Notes: generated from the letters alone by a model not told the origin. A DNA stretch of 64,000 nucleotides from JAFKFJ01 sp963786445 (GCA_963786445.1 CAWAZU010000008.1:186001-250000); one strand, 5' to 3'; shown: positions 16,791 to 28,243, numbered from the stretch's first letter. A program made the numbers and translations.

Positions 16791-18596
16791 TCACTCCGCG
16801 GCCAGTGCTTTCGCTTCGACGATCCGCCCGACCTGGTTCGGTTCGCGGTCCAGCACCAGATGCCGCGCCGTTTCGGCGGACGGCGCCGGGCGGTGCTCGA
16901 TCGCCACCACCGTGGTGTTCGGCAGGCGGCGGCGGATCGACTCATAGAGCTCCGCCTCCGCCTCCGGGTCCAGGCTCGCCATCGCCTCGTCGAGGAACAG
17001 CCAGTCCGGCTTGGCCAGCAGCGCGCGCGCCAGCGCCAGCCGCTGCTGCTCGCCGCCCGACAGCCGCATCGTCCAGTTGTCCTCGGCGTCGAGCCGCGTG
17101 GCCAGATGCGCCAGCCCGGCCTCGGTCAGCGCATCGATCACCTCGGCATCGTCGTAGGCGCCGTCCGGCGCCGGATAGGTGACGGCATGGCGCAGGCTGC
17201 CGAGCGGAATGTAGGGGCGCTGCGGCAGGAACAGGCTGGTCCCGGCCGCCCGCTGCACGCCGCCGCTGCCGAACGGCCAGATGCCGGCGAGCGCGCGGAA
17301 CAGCGTCGATTTGCCGACCCCCGATCGCCCGGTGATCAGGATCGGCCGGCCCGGGGTGAGCATCAGGTCCGCCTGGTCGAGCAGTTTCTGCCCGTCGGGC
17401 AGCGCGATCGTCGCGCGGTGCAGCGCATAGGCGTCGCCGGTCGCGGCTTCGGTCCGCACGCCGTCGAAGGCATGCGCGCGCGCCGCCTCGATCGCGCGCC
17501 AGAAGCTCGACAGACGCTCGACGGTGGCGCGCCAGTAGGCGATCGTGCTGTACTGGTCAACGAACCAGGACATGGCGCCCTGCACCTCGCCGAACGCATT
17601 GGCGGTCTGCGTCAGCGCGCCAAGTTGCACCAGCCCGGCGAAGTAGGGCGGGGCCGCGATCACGAAGGGGAAGACGCCCGCGATCTGCCCATAGGTGCTG
17701 GTCAGCCCGATCAGGTATTTGTAGCGCGTCATCAGCTGGCGCCAGTTCGTTATCAGCGCCGTGAAGCGCTGCAGCAGCGTCTGCTTCTCGTCCGCTTCGC
17801 CGCCATACAGCGCGATGCCCTCGGTGTTCTCCCGCACCCGCACGAGAGCAAAACGGAAATCCGCCTCCACCTGCTGCTTGCGGTAATTCAGCGGCACCAG
17901 CTTGCGCCCCACCAGATGCGTCAGCCAGGTGCCGAGGATCGCATAGAGCAGCGCGATCCAGACCATGTAGCCGGGCACCGCCCAGCCGAACACCGAGAAA
18001 TGCCCGGAAAGGCCCCAGAGGATCGTGATGAAGGAGATCAGCGAGACGATGTTGGAGAGCAGATCGACGCCCAGATACAGGATGCCCTGCGAGCCGCCGA
18101 TCGAATCGCCGATGAAGTCGCGCAGGTCCTCGGCGATGCGCTGGTCGGGGTTGTCGGTGTAGGTGGCGGCGTTCTCCGTCTTCGGCTTGAGGCTGATGCG
18201 GTAGTAGGCGCGATCGGACATCCAGCGGTCGATGAACTGGTGCGTCATCCAGCGCCGCCAGCGGATCTGCAGCAGCTGGGACAGATAGACCCGCGCCACC
18301 GCGATCACGATGAAGAGTGCCGCGAACAGGCAGAAGCCGGGCATGATCGTGCCGGAGTGCAGGCGCTTGCCCAGCAGCAGCAGGTGGATGAAGGTGTTCC
18401 AGTCCCGCTCCTGCAGCGAGGTGAACCAGGCATTGTTCCAAAAGCTGTAAATGACGTTGATGCCGACCATCATCAGCCGCAGTGCGACGATCGTGAACAG
18501 CAGCCCGCGGGCCGACCAGCGTTCCGCGCATCCGGCCGCGAAATACGGCCGCGCCAGGTACCAGGCGTCCTTCAGGAACCGAGTCATGCCGTTCAT
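16791..18596 (-). CDS. SbmA/YddA-like ABC transporter, fused permease-ATPase
   Basis: A 601-residue half transporter. Residues 1-380 form the membrane part with about six helices (segments such as GLLFTIVALRLMMVGINVI, and FCLFAALFIVIAVARVYL) and the WNNAWFTSLQERDWNTF and YRISL motifs typical of the SbmA/BacA-like domain. The ATPase follows with Walker A GRSGVGKSTL, signature LSGGEQQRLALARALL and Walker B WLFLDEAMAS. Family members are related to the peptide/vitamin B12 importers and the YddA and peroxisomal ABCD proteins; the substrate here is unknown. It stands alone, convergent with the PEP-CTERM gene. Start is ATG at 18596; a second ATG nine bases in is also possible. Confidence 0.85.
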   Translation of the reverse strand: MNGMTRFLKDAWYLARPYFAAGCAERWSARGLLFTIVALRLMMVGINVIYSFWNNAWFTSLQERDWNTFIHLLLLGKRLHSGTIMPGFCLFAALFIVIAVARVYLSQLLQIRWRRWMTHQFIDRWMSDRAYYRISLKPKTENAATYTDNPDQRIAEDLRDFIGDSIGGSQGILYLGVDLLSNIVSLISFITILWGLSGHFSVFGWAVPGYMVWIALLYAILGTWLTHLVGRKLVPLNYRKQQVEADFRFALVRVRENTEGIALYGGEADEKQTLLQRFTALITNWRQLMTRYKYLIGLTSTYGQIAGVFPFVIAAPPYFAGLVQLGALTQTANAFGEVQGAMSWFVDQYSTIAYWRATVERLSSFWRAIEAARAHAFDGVRTEAATGDAYALHRATIALPDGQKLLDQADLMLTPGRPILITGRSGVGKSTLFRALAGIWPFGSGGVQRAAGTSLFLPQRPYIPLGSLRHAVTYPAPDGAYDDAEVIDALTEAGLAHLATRLDAEDNWTMRLSGGEQQRLALARALLAKPDWLFLDEAMASLDPEAEAELYESIRRRLPNTTVVAIEHRPAPSAETARHLVLDREPNQVGRIVEAKALAAE

Positions 18597-18737
18597 TGGC
18601 CACTCTCCGGATCAGCAACGCGGCGGCCCGTGCCGGTTCCTGCGATCGTGGCAGCAGGCCGATGACGCTCCTGTCGCAATAGTCGCTCTAGCCCATCATC
18701 GCGCCAGAATGCCACCGGTGCCGTGCGCCGGCGCCTA

Positions 18738-19400
18738 TCAGCTCTCCTGGTCGAGCCGCTGCAGCAGCGCGCCGACCACCGCCTCGAACATCGCCTCGGT
18801 CAGCCGGCCGGTCTGGGTGTTGTAGCGCGAGACGTGGTAGCTGTCGGCGAGCAGCAGGCCGTCCGGCAGCGCGTGGACCTCGCCGTGGCGGAAGCGGATG
18901 CGGGCCGGCTGCATGCCGCACGCCTTCAGCACCGCGGCATGCGCCAGCACGCCCAGCGCCAGCACCGCGCGCAGATTGGGCATGCCGTGCAATTCGCTGC
19001 GCAGGAAGCGGTTGCAGGTGGTCACCTCCGCCGGTTCCGGCAAATTGGCCGGCGGCACGCAGCGCACCGCATTGGCGATGCGGCAATCGGCGAGCGTCAC
19101 CCCGTCGTCCGGCTCGGCGCGATAGCTGCCGGCGGCCAGCCCGAAGCGCAGCAGCGTCCGGTAGAGCAGCACGCCGGCATGGTCGCCGGTGAACGGGCGG
19201 CCGGTGCGGTTCGCCCCCTTCACCCCCGGCGCCATGCCGACGATCAGCAGCCGCGCGTCGGCCGGCCCGAAGCTCGGCACCGGCCCGTTGAACCAGCCCG
19301 GCTGCGCCGCCCGCTGCGCGGCGCGATACGCGGCCAGCCGCGGGCACAGCGGGCAGTCGTGGTCCGGCTGCTCGATGCCGGCGAGGGCGAGGCGCTGCAC
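18738..19400 (-). CDS. type-5 uracil-DNA glycosylase (UdgB)
   Basis: A 220-residue DNA repair enzyme that excises uracil and some deaminated bases. Motif A reads VGMAPGVKGANRTGRPFTGD, the GANRTGRPF form of family 5 glycosylases; motif B is near the C-terminus as DSYHVSRYNTQTGRLT. Four Cys residues that bind an iron-sulfur cluster in this family appear as CPLCPRL at the N-terminus and NAVRCVPP/TTCNRF in the middle. Start is GTG at 19400, four bases after the stop of the NYN-domain gene, so the two are one operon. A pairing of an RNA/DNA-binding NYN protein with UDG is not something I recognise as conserved. Confidence 0.85.
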   Translation of the reverse strand: MQRLALAGIEQPDHDCPLCPRLAAYRAAQRAAQPGWFNGPVPSFGPADARLLIVGMAPGVKGANRTGRPFTGDHAGVLLYRTLLRFGLAAGSYRAEPDDGVTLADCRIANAVRCVPPANLPEPAEVTTCNRFLRSELHGMPNLRAVLALGVLAHAAVLKACGMQPARIRFRHGEVHALPDGLLLADSYHVSRYNTQTGRLTEAMFEAVVGALLQRLDQES

Positions 19401-19403
19401 GGC

Positions 19404-20018
19404 TCAGGCCGCGTCGTGCGGGTCGGCGGCGAACGGCTCGGCGGGCGTCTGGCGCAGGCCGCCGGCCATGCGGTGCGGCCGCGGCTCCATCTGGCGGCGG
19501 GTGAACTCGGGCGCGATCTCGGCCAGCTCGATGAACTGGTCGGCCTGCCGGCGCAACTCGTCGGCGATCATCGGCGGGCTGGTGCGGATCGACGAGACCA
19601 CCGAGACGCGCACGCCGCGCCGCTGCACCGCCTCCACCAGCCGGCGGAAATCCGAATCGCCGCTGAACAGCACGGCATGTTCCAGCTTGTCGGCGAGTTC
19701 CAGCATGTCGATCGCCAGCTCGATGTCCATGTTGCCCTTGACGCGGCGGCGGCCGGTGGCGTCGGTGAACTCCTTCGCCGGCTTGGTCACCAGCGTGTAG
19801 CCGTTGTAGGCCAGCCAGTCAGTGAGCGGCTTGAGCGGCGAATACTCCTCGGTCTCGACCACCGCGGAGTAGTAGTAGGCGCGCAGCACATTGGCCTGCT
19901 TGCGGAAAAACTCCAGCAGGTTGCGGTAGTCCACGTCAAAGCCGAGATTGCGCGAGGCGGAGTAGAGGTTGGCGCCGTCGATGAACAGGGCCGTCCGCTC
20001 GGAAGGCAGAAAATGCAT
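19404..20018 (-). CDS. NYN domain protein (LabA/DUF88 family)
   Basis: A 204-residue protein with a PIN-like NYN nuclease domain. Key acidic positions are visible in ALFIDGANLYSASR (Asp after FI), GNMDIELAIDMLEL and VLFSGDSDFRRLVEAVQ, which place the metal-binding Asp residues of this fold. Members are thought to act on RNA; in some cyanobacteria the LabA type affects clock output. Start set at ATG 20018 (MHFLPSERTALFID) with an AAGG site; the frame stays open to 20141 but that stretch lacks the domain and runs into the folK promoter region. It is divergent from folK and in an operon with the uracil-DNA glycosylase. Confidence 0.82.
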   Translation of the reverse strand: MHFLPSERTALFIDGANLYSASRNLGFDVDYRNLLEFFRKQANVLRAYYYSAVVETEEYSPLKPLTDWLAYNGYTLVTKPAKEFTDATGRRRVKGNMDIELAIDMLELADKLEHAVLFSGDSDFRRLVEAVQRRGVRVSVVSSIRTSPPMIADELRRQADQFIELAEIAPEFTRRQMEPRPHRMAGGLRQTPAEPFAADPHDAA

Positions 20019-20152
20019 GATCGCGTAACCTTTCGTGAAGCCGATGCATGGCGACCGGGCAATCTCCCGGCGCGTGGCAACGCCGCATATATTGAACTCG
20101 GCAGCTTGCCAAGCAGTGAAGCTGTGATGAGCAGTTTTCAAGGAGTATCTGA

Positions 20153-20641
20153 GTGATTCTGATCGCGATCGGCGCCAACCTGCCGGGCCCGCATGGCGAA
20201 TCGCCGCTGGTTGCCTGCCGCGCCGCCGCCGAGGCGGTGCGCGGCCTGCCCGGCCTGCGGTTCGCGGCGCTGTCGCGCTGGTATCGCACGGCGCCGGTGC
20301 CCCCGTCGGGCCAGCCGGACTATGTCAACGGCGTGGCGCGGCTGGAGGGGGAGGCCGATCCCGTCCGGCTGCTGCGTCTTCTGCACGCGATCGAGGCGGC
20401 GGCGGGGCGGCTGCGCGGCGCGCGCAATGCGGCGCGCACGCTCGACCTCGACCTGATCGACGTGAACGGAACGGTGCGCGACGCGCCCGACCCGGCGTTG
20501 CCGCACCCGCGCGCGCACGAGCGCGCCTTCGTGCTCGTGCCGCTGGCCGACGTGGCGCCGGACTGGGTGCATCCGCGTCTCGGGCGGACGGTGGCGGAGT
20601 TGGTCGCTGCGGTGACCGCGCAGGGGATCACGCCGGCCTGA
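20153..20641 (+). CDS. folK: 2-amino-4-hydroxy-6-hydroxymethyldihydropteridine pyrophosphokinase
   Basis: A 162-residue enzyme that transfers pyrophosphate from ATP to 6-hydroxymethyl-dihydropterin in folate synthesis. Sequence marks: ILIAIGANLPGPHGESP at the start, SRWYRTAPVPP, DYVNGVARLE, and the ATP/Mg block AARTLDLDLIDVNG with PHPRAHERAFVLVPLADVAP. Start is GTG at 20153, supported by AAGGAG at 20140-20145. It stands alone on the plus strand, divergent from the NYN gene; no folB/folP partner is present, so the rest of the folate pathway is elsewhere. Length is normal for the family. Confidence 0.93.
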   Translation: MILIAIGANLPGPHGESPLVACRAAAEAVRGLPGLRFAALSRWYRTAPVPPSGQPDYVNGVARLEGEADPVRLLRLLHAIEAAAGRLRGARNAARTLDLDLIDVNGTVRDAPDPALPHPRAHERAFVLVPLADVAPDWVHPRLGRTVAELVAAVTAQGITPA

Positions 20642-20720
20642 CGCGCTGCGGGCGAGGCGGCTCCGTCACGGCCTCCGCGATCGCACCGATGTCCGGCCGG
20701 CGCGGTCGGAAGTCAGCAAG

Positions 20721-20918
20721 TCAACCGTCGCGTGGCCCGAACGGTGGGCGGACGCCGCGGCTGCGCGCGGCATCCTCGATCGCCCGCAACAGGCGCCGCT
20801 TGGACTCGGTACGGCGCCGGCCGTCGTTGCGGGGCAGGAAGTCATTGCCGACGATCCCGAGTTCGCGCTTGCGCGCAATCAGGTGCCGCTCAAGGTCGCG
20901 GAAGTGCAGCTCGATCAT
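20721..20918 (-). CDS. small hypothetical protein overlapping NTase gene
   Basis: A 65-residue basic protein of no family I can name. It starts at MIELHFRDLERHLIARKREL and has many Arg residues, with a helical N-terminal half. Its start lies 29 bases inside the end of the upstream nucleotidyltransferase-like gene, in another frame, so the two are translationally coupled. Short helical proteins following an MNT-like protein occur in toxin-antitoxin pairs, so a neutralising partner is conceivable; this is inference. The 79 bases after it, up to folK, hold nothing I can identify. Confidence 0.5.
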   Translation of the reverse strand: MIELHFRDLERHLIARKRELGIVGNDFLPRNDGRRRTESKRRLLRAIEDAARSRGVRPPFGPRDG

Positions 20919-21501
20919 CGGTCAGCCACTCCTGCAAACGGTCGAATGTCAGCCGCAGGCCGGTTTCGTCTTGCACGCGACGCAGCAGGTAATCCTTGTC
21001 GGAAATCGGGGCAAGCCGCAGCATCATGCGCGCAATCCGCAACTGATCGATGCTTGCGGCTGGGTTCGCGGCGAACTGGCCCAGCCGATCGGCGATGACG
21101 TCCTCCGGCGGGATCACCAGCACGCGCATTCCCGGCGCAAACTCCAGCAGCACGAGCCGTGCCGAATTGGCGCGGCCATCGAACAACTGGCCCGAAACGA
21201 ACTCGACGCCGATGCACAGCTCGGGATGATACAGGCCGCCGCGCAGCCAGCCGTCGCGATCCTCGCGGCGGAATCCTCGCGCGAGCAGCGCCGCCTCGAT
21301 CGCAATGGTATCCGGCGCGAGCAGGTCCAGGTCGCCGGAAAGATACCGCCCTGTGGTCCATAGCTCGACCGCCGCACCGCCGACGAGGATCGGGCGCGGA
21401 TGCGCGTTTGCTGCAACCTCCTCCTCGGCCTCGGCCAGCAGAGTCAACGCCGCGACGAATTCCGGGAGAAAGCCGTCCGCCTCGGGGACGAGCCGGCCCA
21501 C
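20890..21501 (-). CDS. nucleotidyltransferase-like protein
   Basis: A 203-residue protein with a nucleotidyltransferase-like core: ILVGGAAVELWTTGRYLSGDLDLLAPD has the Gly pair, a helix, then the DxD acidic pair in the same arrangement as AbiEii/MNT-type and DUF6036-type proteins. Further on come ARGFRREDRDGWLRGGLYHPEL, VLVIPPEDVIADRL and SIDQLRIARMMLRL, also typical of that group. Start is GTG at 21501, two bases after the gcvP stop, so it may be read through from the gcv operon. It overlaps the next small gene. Likely role: nucleotide transfer to a partner, possibly a toxin; the role is inference. Confidence 0.68.
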   Translation of the reverse strand: MGRLVPEADGFLPEFVAALTLLAEAEEEVAANAHPRPILVGGAAVELWTTGRYLSGDLDLLAPDTIAIEAALLARGFRREDRDGWLRGGLYHPELCIGVEFVSGQLFDGRANSARLVLLEFAPGMRVLVIPPEDVIADRLGQFAANPAASIDQLRIARMMLRLAPISDKDYLLRRVQDETGLRLTFDRLQEWLTDDRAALPRP

Positions 21502-21503
21502 CG

Positions 21504-24358
<2,855 letters not shown>

Positions 24359-24359
<1 letters not shown>

Positions 24360-24733
24360 CACGCTTCCTCCGTCAGTTTCGCATACGCCGCCGCGTCCAG
24401 CAGCGTCGCGAACGCAGCGGGATCGGCGAGCGTCATGCGGAAGAACCAGCCCTCGGCTTCGGCCGCGCGGTTCGCCAGTGCCGGATCGTCGGCGAGCGGC
24501 AGGTTCACTTCGGTCACGCGCCCGGCGAGCGGCGCGAACACGTCGGAGGCGGCTTTGACGCTCTCCACCACCGCGCAGGCCTCGCCCGCTGCCACGGTGC
24601 GCCCGGGCGCGGGCAGTTCGACGAACACGATGTCGCCGAGCTGCGCCTGCGCATGGTCGGTGATGCCGATCGTGGCGACGCCGTCGTCGAGGCGCACCCA
24701 TTCATGGTCGGCGGTAAAGCGGGTTTCTGGCAT
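24359..24733 (-). CDS. gcvH: glycine cleavage system H protein
   Basis: A 124-residue lipoyl carrier protein that shuttles the aminomethyl group between the P, T and L proteins. The lipoylated Lys is residue 60 within AVVESVKAASD. DHEWVRLDDGVATIGITDHAQAQLGD at the start and EGWFFRMTLADPA near the end are family hallmarks. It starts 12 bases after the gcvT stop and overlaps gcvP by one base, so all three are co-translated. A dihydrolipoamide dehydrogenase gene is not in this window. Confidence 0.96.
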
Positions 24734-24745
24734 CGCACACTCCGG

Positions 24746-25870
24746 TCAGCGTGGATAGCGGTGGGGGACGAAGGGCAGCGGCACGACGCGCGCCGGCACC
24801 GGCTTGCCGCGCAGCATGGCGAACACTTCGGTGCCGTCATCGGCGAGGTCGCGGCGCAGATAGGCCATCGCGATGCAGGCTTCGCGCGTCGGCGAAAAAG
24901 TGCCGGAGGTGACGGTGCCCGCCGCGGTGCCGTCGCGGGCGACCAGGTTGGTGCCGGCGCGCGCGGGGCTGCGCCCCTCCACCAGCAGCCCGACGCGGTG
25001 GCGCGGTGCGCCGTGGTCGAGCTGATCGCGGATCGGCGCGGCACCCGGAAAATCCCAGTCGATGCGGCGCTGTTTGCCGATGGTCCAGGTCAGCGCGGCC
25101 TCGACCGGCGTGGTCAGCTCGTCGATGTCCTGGCCATGCAGCGGCAGCCCGGCCTCCAGCCGCAGCGAGTCGCGCGCGCCGAGTCCGGCCGGCTTCACCT
25201 CGGGCTGCTCCAGCAGCCGTGTCGCCAGCCGCTCGGCGTCGGCGCGCGGCACCGACAGCTCGAACCCGTCCTCGCCGGTGTAGCCGGAGCGGCTGACGAT
25301 CGCATCGGCGCCGGCGACGGTCATTTCGGCCACGTCCATGAAGCGCAGCTTTGCCGCATCCGGCGCGATGCGGCCGAGCGCTGCGGCGGCGCGCGGCCCT
25401 TGCAGCGCCAGCAGCGCGCGGTCCTCGTGGTGGGTGAAGGTGACGTGCGCCGGCAGATGCTGTTCGAGATGCGCCAGGTCGAACGCGGTGCGTGCGGCGT
25501 TGACGACCAGGAGCAGCCGGTCGCCGAGATGCGCTGCCATAAGATCGTCGATGATGCCGCCGGCTTCGTTGGTGAGCAGCGTGTAGCGTTGCCGGCCGCG
25601 CCGCAGGCCCGCGATGTCGCCGACGGTCAGCGCCTGCAACGCCGCGGCGGCGCCCTCGCCCGCGAGCGTGAGCTGGCCCATGTGCGACACGTCGAACAGG
25701 CTGGCGGCCTCGCGCGTGTGGCGATGTTCGACGATGATGCCGGACGGGTACTGGATCGGCAGGATCCAGCCGGCAAACGGCGCCATGCGCGCGCCGAGCT
25801 TTTCGTGCAGGGCGGCGAGCGGCGTCGATTTCGGCGGCGGCGGCTCGTCCGGGGCGATCTCGATGGACAT
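24746..25870 (-). CDS. gcvT: aminomethyltransferase, T protein
   Basis: A 374-residue enzyme that releases ammonia from aminomethyl-lipoyl-GcvH and makes 5,10-methylene-tetrahydrofolate. Visible folate-site features: FDVSHMGQLTLAG, RYTLLTNEAGGIIDDLM, and SRSGYTGEDGFELSV. Start is ATG at 25870 (MSIEIAPDEPPPPK); the frame continues upstream into the riboswitch but is then not protein-like. The 5'-leader (25931-26120) holds the tandem glycine riboswitch. Residues 340-374 are the usual C-terminal beta-barrel. Confidence 0.95.
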   Translation of the reverse strand: MSIEIAPDEPPPPKSTPLAALHEKLGARMAPFAGWILPIQYPSGIIVEHRHTREAASLFDVSHMGQLTLAGEGAAAALQALTVGDIAGLRRGRQRYTLLTNEAGGIIDDLMAAHLGDRLLLVVNAARTAFDLAHLEQHLPAHVTFTHHEDRALLALQGPRAAAALGRIAPDAAKLRFMDVAEMTVAGADAIVSRSGYTGEDGFELSVPRADAERLATRLLEQPEVKPAGLGARDSLRLEAGLPLHGQDIDELTTPVEAALTWTIGKQRRIDWDFPGAAPIRDQLDHGAPRHRVGLLVEGRSPARAGTNLVARDGTAAGTVTSGTFSPTREACIAMAYLRRDLADDGTEVFAMLRGKPVPARVVPLPFVPHRYPR

Positions 25871-25930
25871 CTTCAGGCTCCGCGTTTGTGGGGCGACTCT
25901 CCGACCGCAACGCGCGCGGACAGAAAATCG

Positions 25931-26120
25931 CGCCCCCCTCTGTCGCGGAACCTGAGAGATTCGGGCGCTTGCGCCCTTACTCCGTCGGTGCGGCCGGCGC
26001 GTGGCGGCGCCGCCCGGCTTTCCAGAGGCTCGCTCCCCCGCAGCGGTCCTTGGTGCCTGAGCGTTTCCGGGGGCCGGTTGCGCCTTCGGCGGCAGGCGGT
26101 CGGCCTGCACTCTCCTGCAC
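25931..26120 (-). promoter_or_regulatory. tandem glycine riboswitch upstream of gcvT
   Basis: Read on the minus strand, the leader shows two glycine aptamers in series. The first (26120 to about 26043) has GCAGGAGAGTGCAGG, GCCGAAGG and the conserved CTCAGGCACCAAGGACCGC. The second (about 26043 to 25931) has CGGGGGAGCGAGCCTCTGG, CACCGACGGAGTAA, a GGGCGCAAGCGCCC hairpin and CTCTCAGGTTCCGCGACAG. These core strings are the glycine-binding consensus, and location before gcvT-gcvH-gcvP fits exactly. In known cases glycine binding turns the operon on. A 60-base linker separates it from the gcvT start. This is an RNA element seen directly, with its ligand by homology. Confidence 0.88.
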
Positions 26121-26189
26121 GGGCGATGTGCGAACGGCCGGGAGGATGGCGCCGCGCGCGGCGTTATGCAACCGCAATCGCGGTCACGT

Positions 26190-26750
26190 TCATTGCCGGC
26201 CCGCGCTCTGCCGGTTGTAGGCGAGTTCGTCCGGCGTCAGTCGGAAGCCGACATAGATGTGGTAGGCCGCGGCGGTTTTGGCCGCGGTCACCGGCAGCAG
26301 GATGTCCACCTGGTCGCCGGTCACGCGGACCTGATCGACATTGGTGCGGAATTTTGCCGCGAGCGTGAAATCCTGCTCGCTGATCACTTTGCCCTGCTCC
26401 ATGAGGGCGACGAAATACGGCACGCTCACGGCATTGCCCTGCGCCGCCGGCCCGCGCCGCACGTCGGCGGTGAGTTCAAGCATCGCCCGCACCTTGCCCG
26501 CCCCGCCGTCCTCGCATTTGGCCGGCACCGCCACGATGCGCGCCGCCAGCAGCAGCGAGCGCGCATCGTGCGACGCGCCGGGCGCGCCGGAAAAGCGCGT
26601 CAGGTCGCCGGCATCGCGCAGCAGCGACAGTTGCGGGCAGGCGGGCGCGAACTGCGGCGCGTCGGACCCGCAGCCGGCGGCGAGCAGCGCCAGCAGCAGC
26701 ACCGCCGCCACGGCCGCCGGGCGCGCGGCGCGAATCGGACAGGATGACAT
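26190..26750 (-). CDS. hypothetical lipoprotein
   Basis: A 186-residue protein with a lipoprotein signal: Arg-containing start, hydrophobic segment VAAVLLLALLAAGC, and Cys at about residue 27 as the lipid-modified residue (lipobox LAAGC). The mature chain holds APACPQLSLLRDAGDLTRF and a C-terminal beta-like stretch, HIYVGFRLTPDELAYN. I recognise no catalytic motif. It diverges from thrB with 71 bases between starts and lies just after the riboswitch leader on the same strand, but with its own start context. Location: outer or inner membrane lipoprotein, periplasmic face. Function unknown. Confidence 0.7.
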   Translation of the reverse strand: MSSCPIRAARPAAVAAVLLLALLAAGCGSDAPQFAPACPQLSLLRDAGDLTRFSGAPGASHDARSLLLAARIVAVPAKCEDGGAGKVRAMLELTADVRRGPAAQGNAVSVPYFVALMEQGKVISEQDFTLAAKFRTNVDQVRVTGDQVDILLPVTAAKTAAAYHIYVGFRLTPDELAYNRQSAGRQ

Positions 26751-26821
26751 CGACAACTCCGGTTGCGGCGCCGCCCCGGATAAGGCATCGCCAGGATGCG
26801 CACAACCGCCGGCGAGGGGGC

Positions 26822-27793
26822 ATGGCCGTCTATACCGAAGTGACCGACGACGCCCTGCGCTCGTTCCTCTCGGACTATGATCTCGGCGATCTGATCGCCT
26901 TCCGCGGCATTGCCGAGGGCGTGGAAAATTCCAACTATGCCCTGAAAACAAGCGCGGGCGATTTCATCCTCACACTTTACGAAAAGCGGGTCGATCCCGC
27001 CGACCTGCCGTTCTTCCTCGGCCTGATGGAGCATCTGGCCACCCGCGGCGTGTCCTGTCCGCGGCCGGTGCCGGGGCGCGACGGGGCGGCGTTGCGGCTG
27101 CTGGCCGGGCGGCACGCGGCGATCACCACTTTCCTGCCCGGCGTCTGGCCGCGCAGCGTGCGGCTGGCGCATTGCGCCCCGGTCGGCGCGGCGCTGGCGG
27201 CGCTGCATCAGGCCGGCGCCGACTATCCGGCGACGCGCGCCAATGCGCTCGGCCCCGCGGGCTGGACGCCGCTGCTGGCACGCGCGCTGGCCGACGGCGG
27301 CGCGGCGGCGGAGGCGCTGTCGCCCGGCCTGCCGGACGAGCTGCACGCGGCCCTGGCGCGCATCCTCGCCGCGTGGCCCGGGCAACTGCCGCGCGGGCAG
27401 ATCCATGCCGACCTGTTCCCCGACAACGTGTTTTTCCTCGATGGAAAAGTCTCGGGCCTGATCGACTTCTATTTTGCCGCGACCGATTTCCTCGCCTATG
27501 ACGTGGCGGTCTGTCTGAACGCCTGGTGCTTCGAGACCGACCTTTCGTTCAACGTCACCAAGGCGCGGGCGCTGCTGGCCGCCTATGCGGCGCGCCGGAC
27601 GCTGGCGGAGGCCGAGCTGTTTGCGCTGCCGGTGCTGGCGCAGGGTGCGGCGATCCGGTTCGCGCTGACACGGCTGTATGACTGGGTCCACACGCCGCCG
27701 GGCGCGCTGGTCACGCGCAAGGACCCGCGCGACTACGTCCGCCGCCTGCGCTTTCATCTCGCCGCCAGCGATGTCGCCGCCTATGGTCTCTGA
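26822..27793 (+). CDS. thrB: homoserine kinase, ThrB type
   Basis: A 323-residue kinase of the choline/aminoglycoside-kinase fold that phosphorylates homoserine for threonine synthesis in many alphaproteobacteria (ThrB2 type, unlike the GHMP kinase of Escherichia coli). FRGIAEGVENSNYALKTSAGDFILTLYEKR is the N-lobe; the catalytic loop is GQIHADLFPDNVFF with His, Asp and Asn, followed by LIDFYFAATDFLAYDVA, the metal site. Start ATG at 26822 behind GAGGGG. It overlaps rnhA by 11 bases, so the two genes are co-translated, a conserved thrB-rnhA pair as far as I recall. Confidence 0.92.
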   Translation: MAVYTEVTDDALRSFLSDYDLGDLIAFRGIAEGVENSNYALKTSAGDFILTLYEKRVDPADLPFFLGLMEHLATRGVSCPRPVPGRDGAALRLLAGRHAAITTFLPGVWPRSVRLAHCAPVGAALAALHQAGADYPATRANALGPAGWTPLLARALADGGAAAEALSPGLPDELHAALARILAAWPGQLPRGQIHADLFPDNVFFLDGKVSGLIDFYFAATDFLAYDVAVCLNAWCFETDLSFNVTKARALLAAYAARRTLAEAELFALPVLAQGAAIRFALTRLYDWVHTPPGALVTRKDPRDYVRRLRFHLAASDVAAYGL

Positions 27794-28235
27794 GACGCTG
27801 GTCGAGGCGTGGACCGACGGCGGCGCCAAGCCGAACCCCGGACCGGGGGGCTGGGGCGCGGTGCTGCGCTACGGCTCCGCCGAGCGCGAGCTGTCCGGCG
27901 CCGAGCCGGCAACGACGAACAACCGCATGGAGCTCACCGCCGCCTGTGCCGCGCTGGAGGCGCTGACGCGGCGCTGCCGCGTGGTGCTGCACACCGACAG
28001 CGAGTATGTGCGCAACGGCATCACCCGCTGGCACGCCGGCTGGGTGCGCCGCAACTGGCGCAACGCGGCCGGCGACCCGGTCGCCAACATGGACCTTTGG
28101 CGCCGCCTGCTCGCCGCCGCCGCGCAACACGACGTCGAGTGGCGCTGGATTCGCGGCCATGCCGGCGACGCCATGAACGAGCGCGCCGACCGGCTGGCGA
28201 CCGCGGCGCGCGAGGCGCTGGGCGCCGCGAGCTGA
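27783..28235 (+). CDS. rnhA: ribonuclease HI
   Basis: A 150-residue nuclease that cuts RNA in RNA-DNA hybrids. All four acidic active-site residues are present: Asp in WTDGGAKPNPGPGGWG (residue 12), Glu in NNRMELTAAC, Asp in LHTDSEYVRNG and Asp in NERADRLA. The basic patch WRNAAGDPVANMDLWR is also there. Start is ATG at 27783 inside the thrB end. Its stop lies inside a 12-base palindrome shared with the convergent histidine kinase. The intact catalytic set makes the call secure. Confidence 0.96.
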   Translation: MVSETLVEAWTDGGAKPNPGPGGWGAVLRYGSAERELSGAEPATTNNRMELTAACAALEALTRRCRVVLHTDSEYVRNGITRWHAGWVRRNWRNAAGDPVANMDLWRRLLAAAAQHDVEWRWIRGHAGDAMNERADRLATAAREALGAAS

Positions 28236-28243
28236 CCGGTCAG
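28232..28243. terminator. shared palindrome at rnhA/kinase ends
   Basis: The 12-base palindrome CTGACCGGTCAG contains the rnhA stop and the kinase-gene stop in opposite orientations. Like the element at 10832-10847 it could limit read-through between convergent genes, but it has no T-run, so terminator activity is uncertain. Confidence 0.35.
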
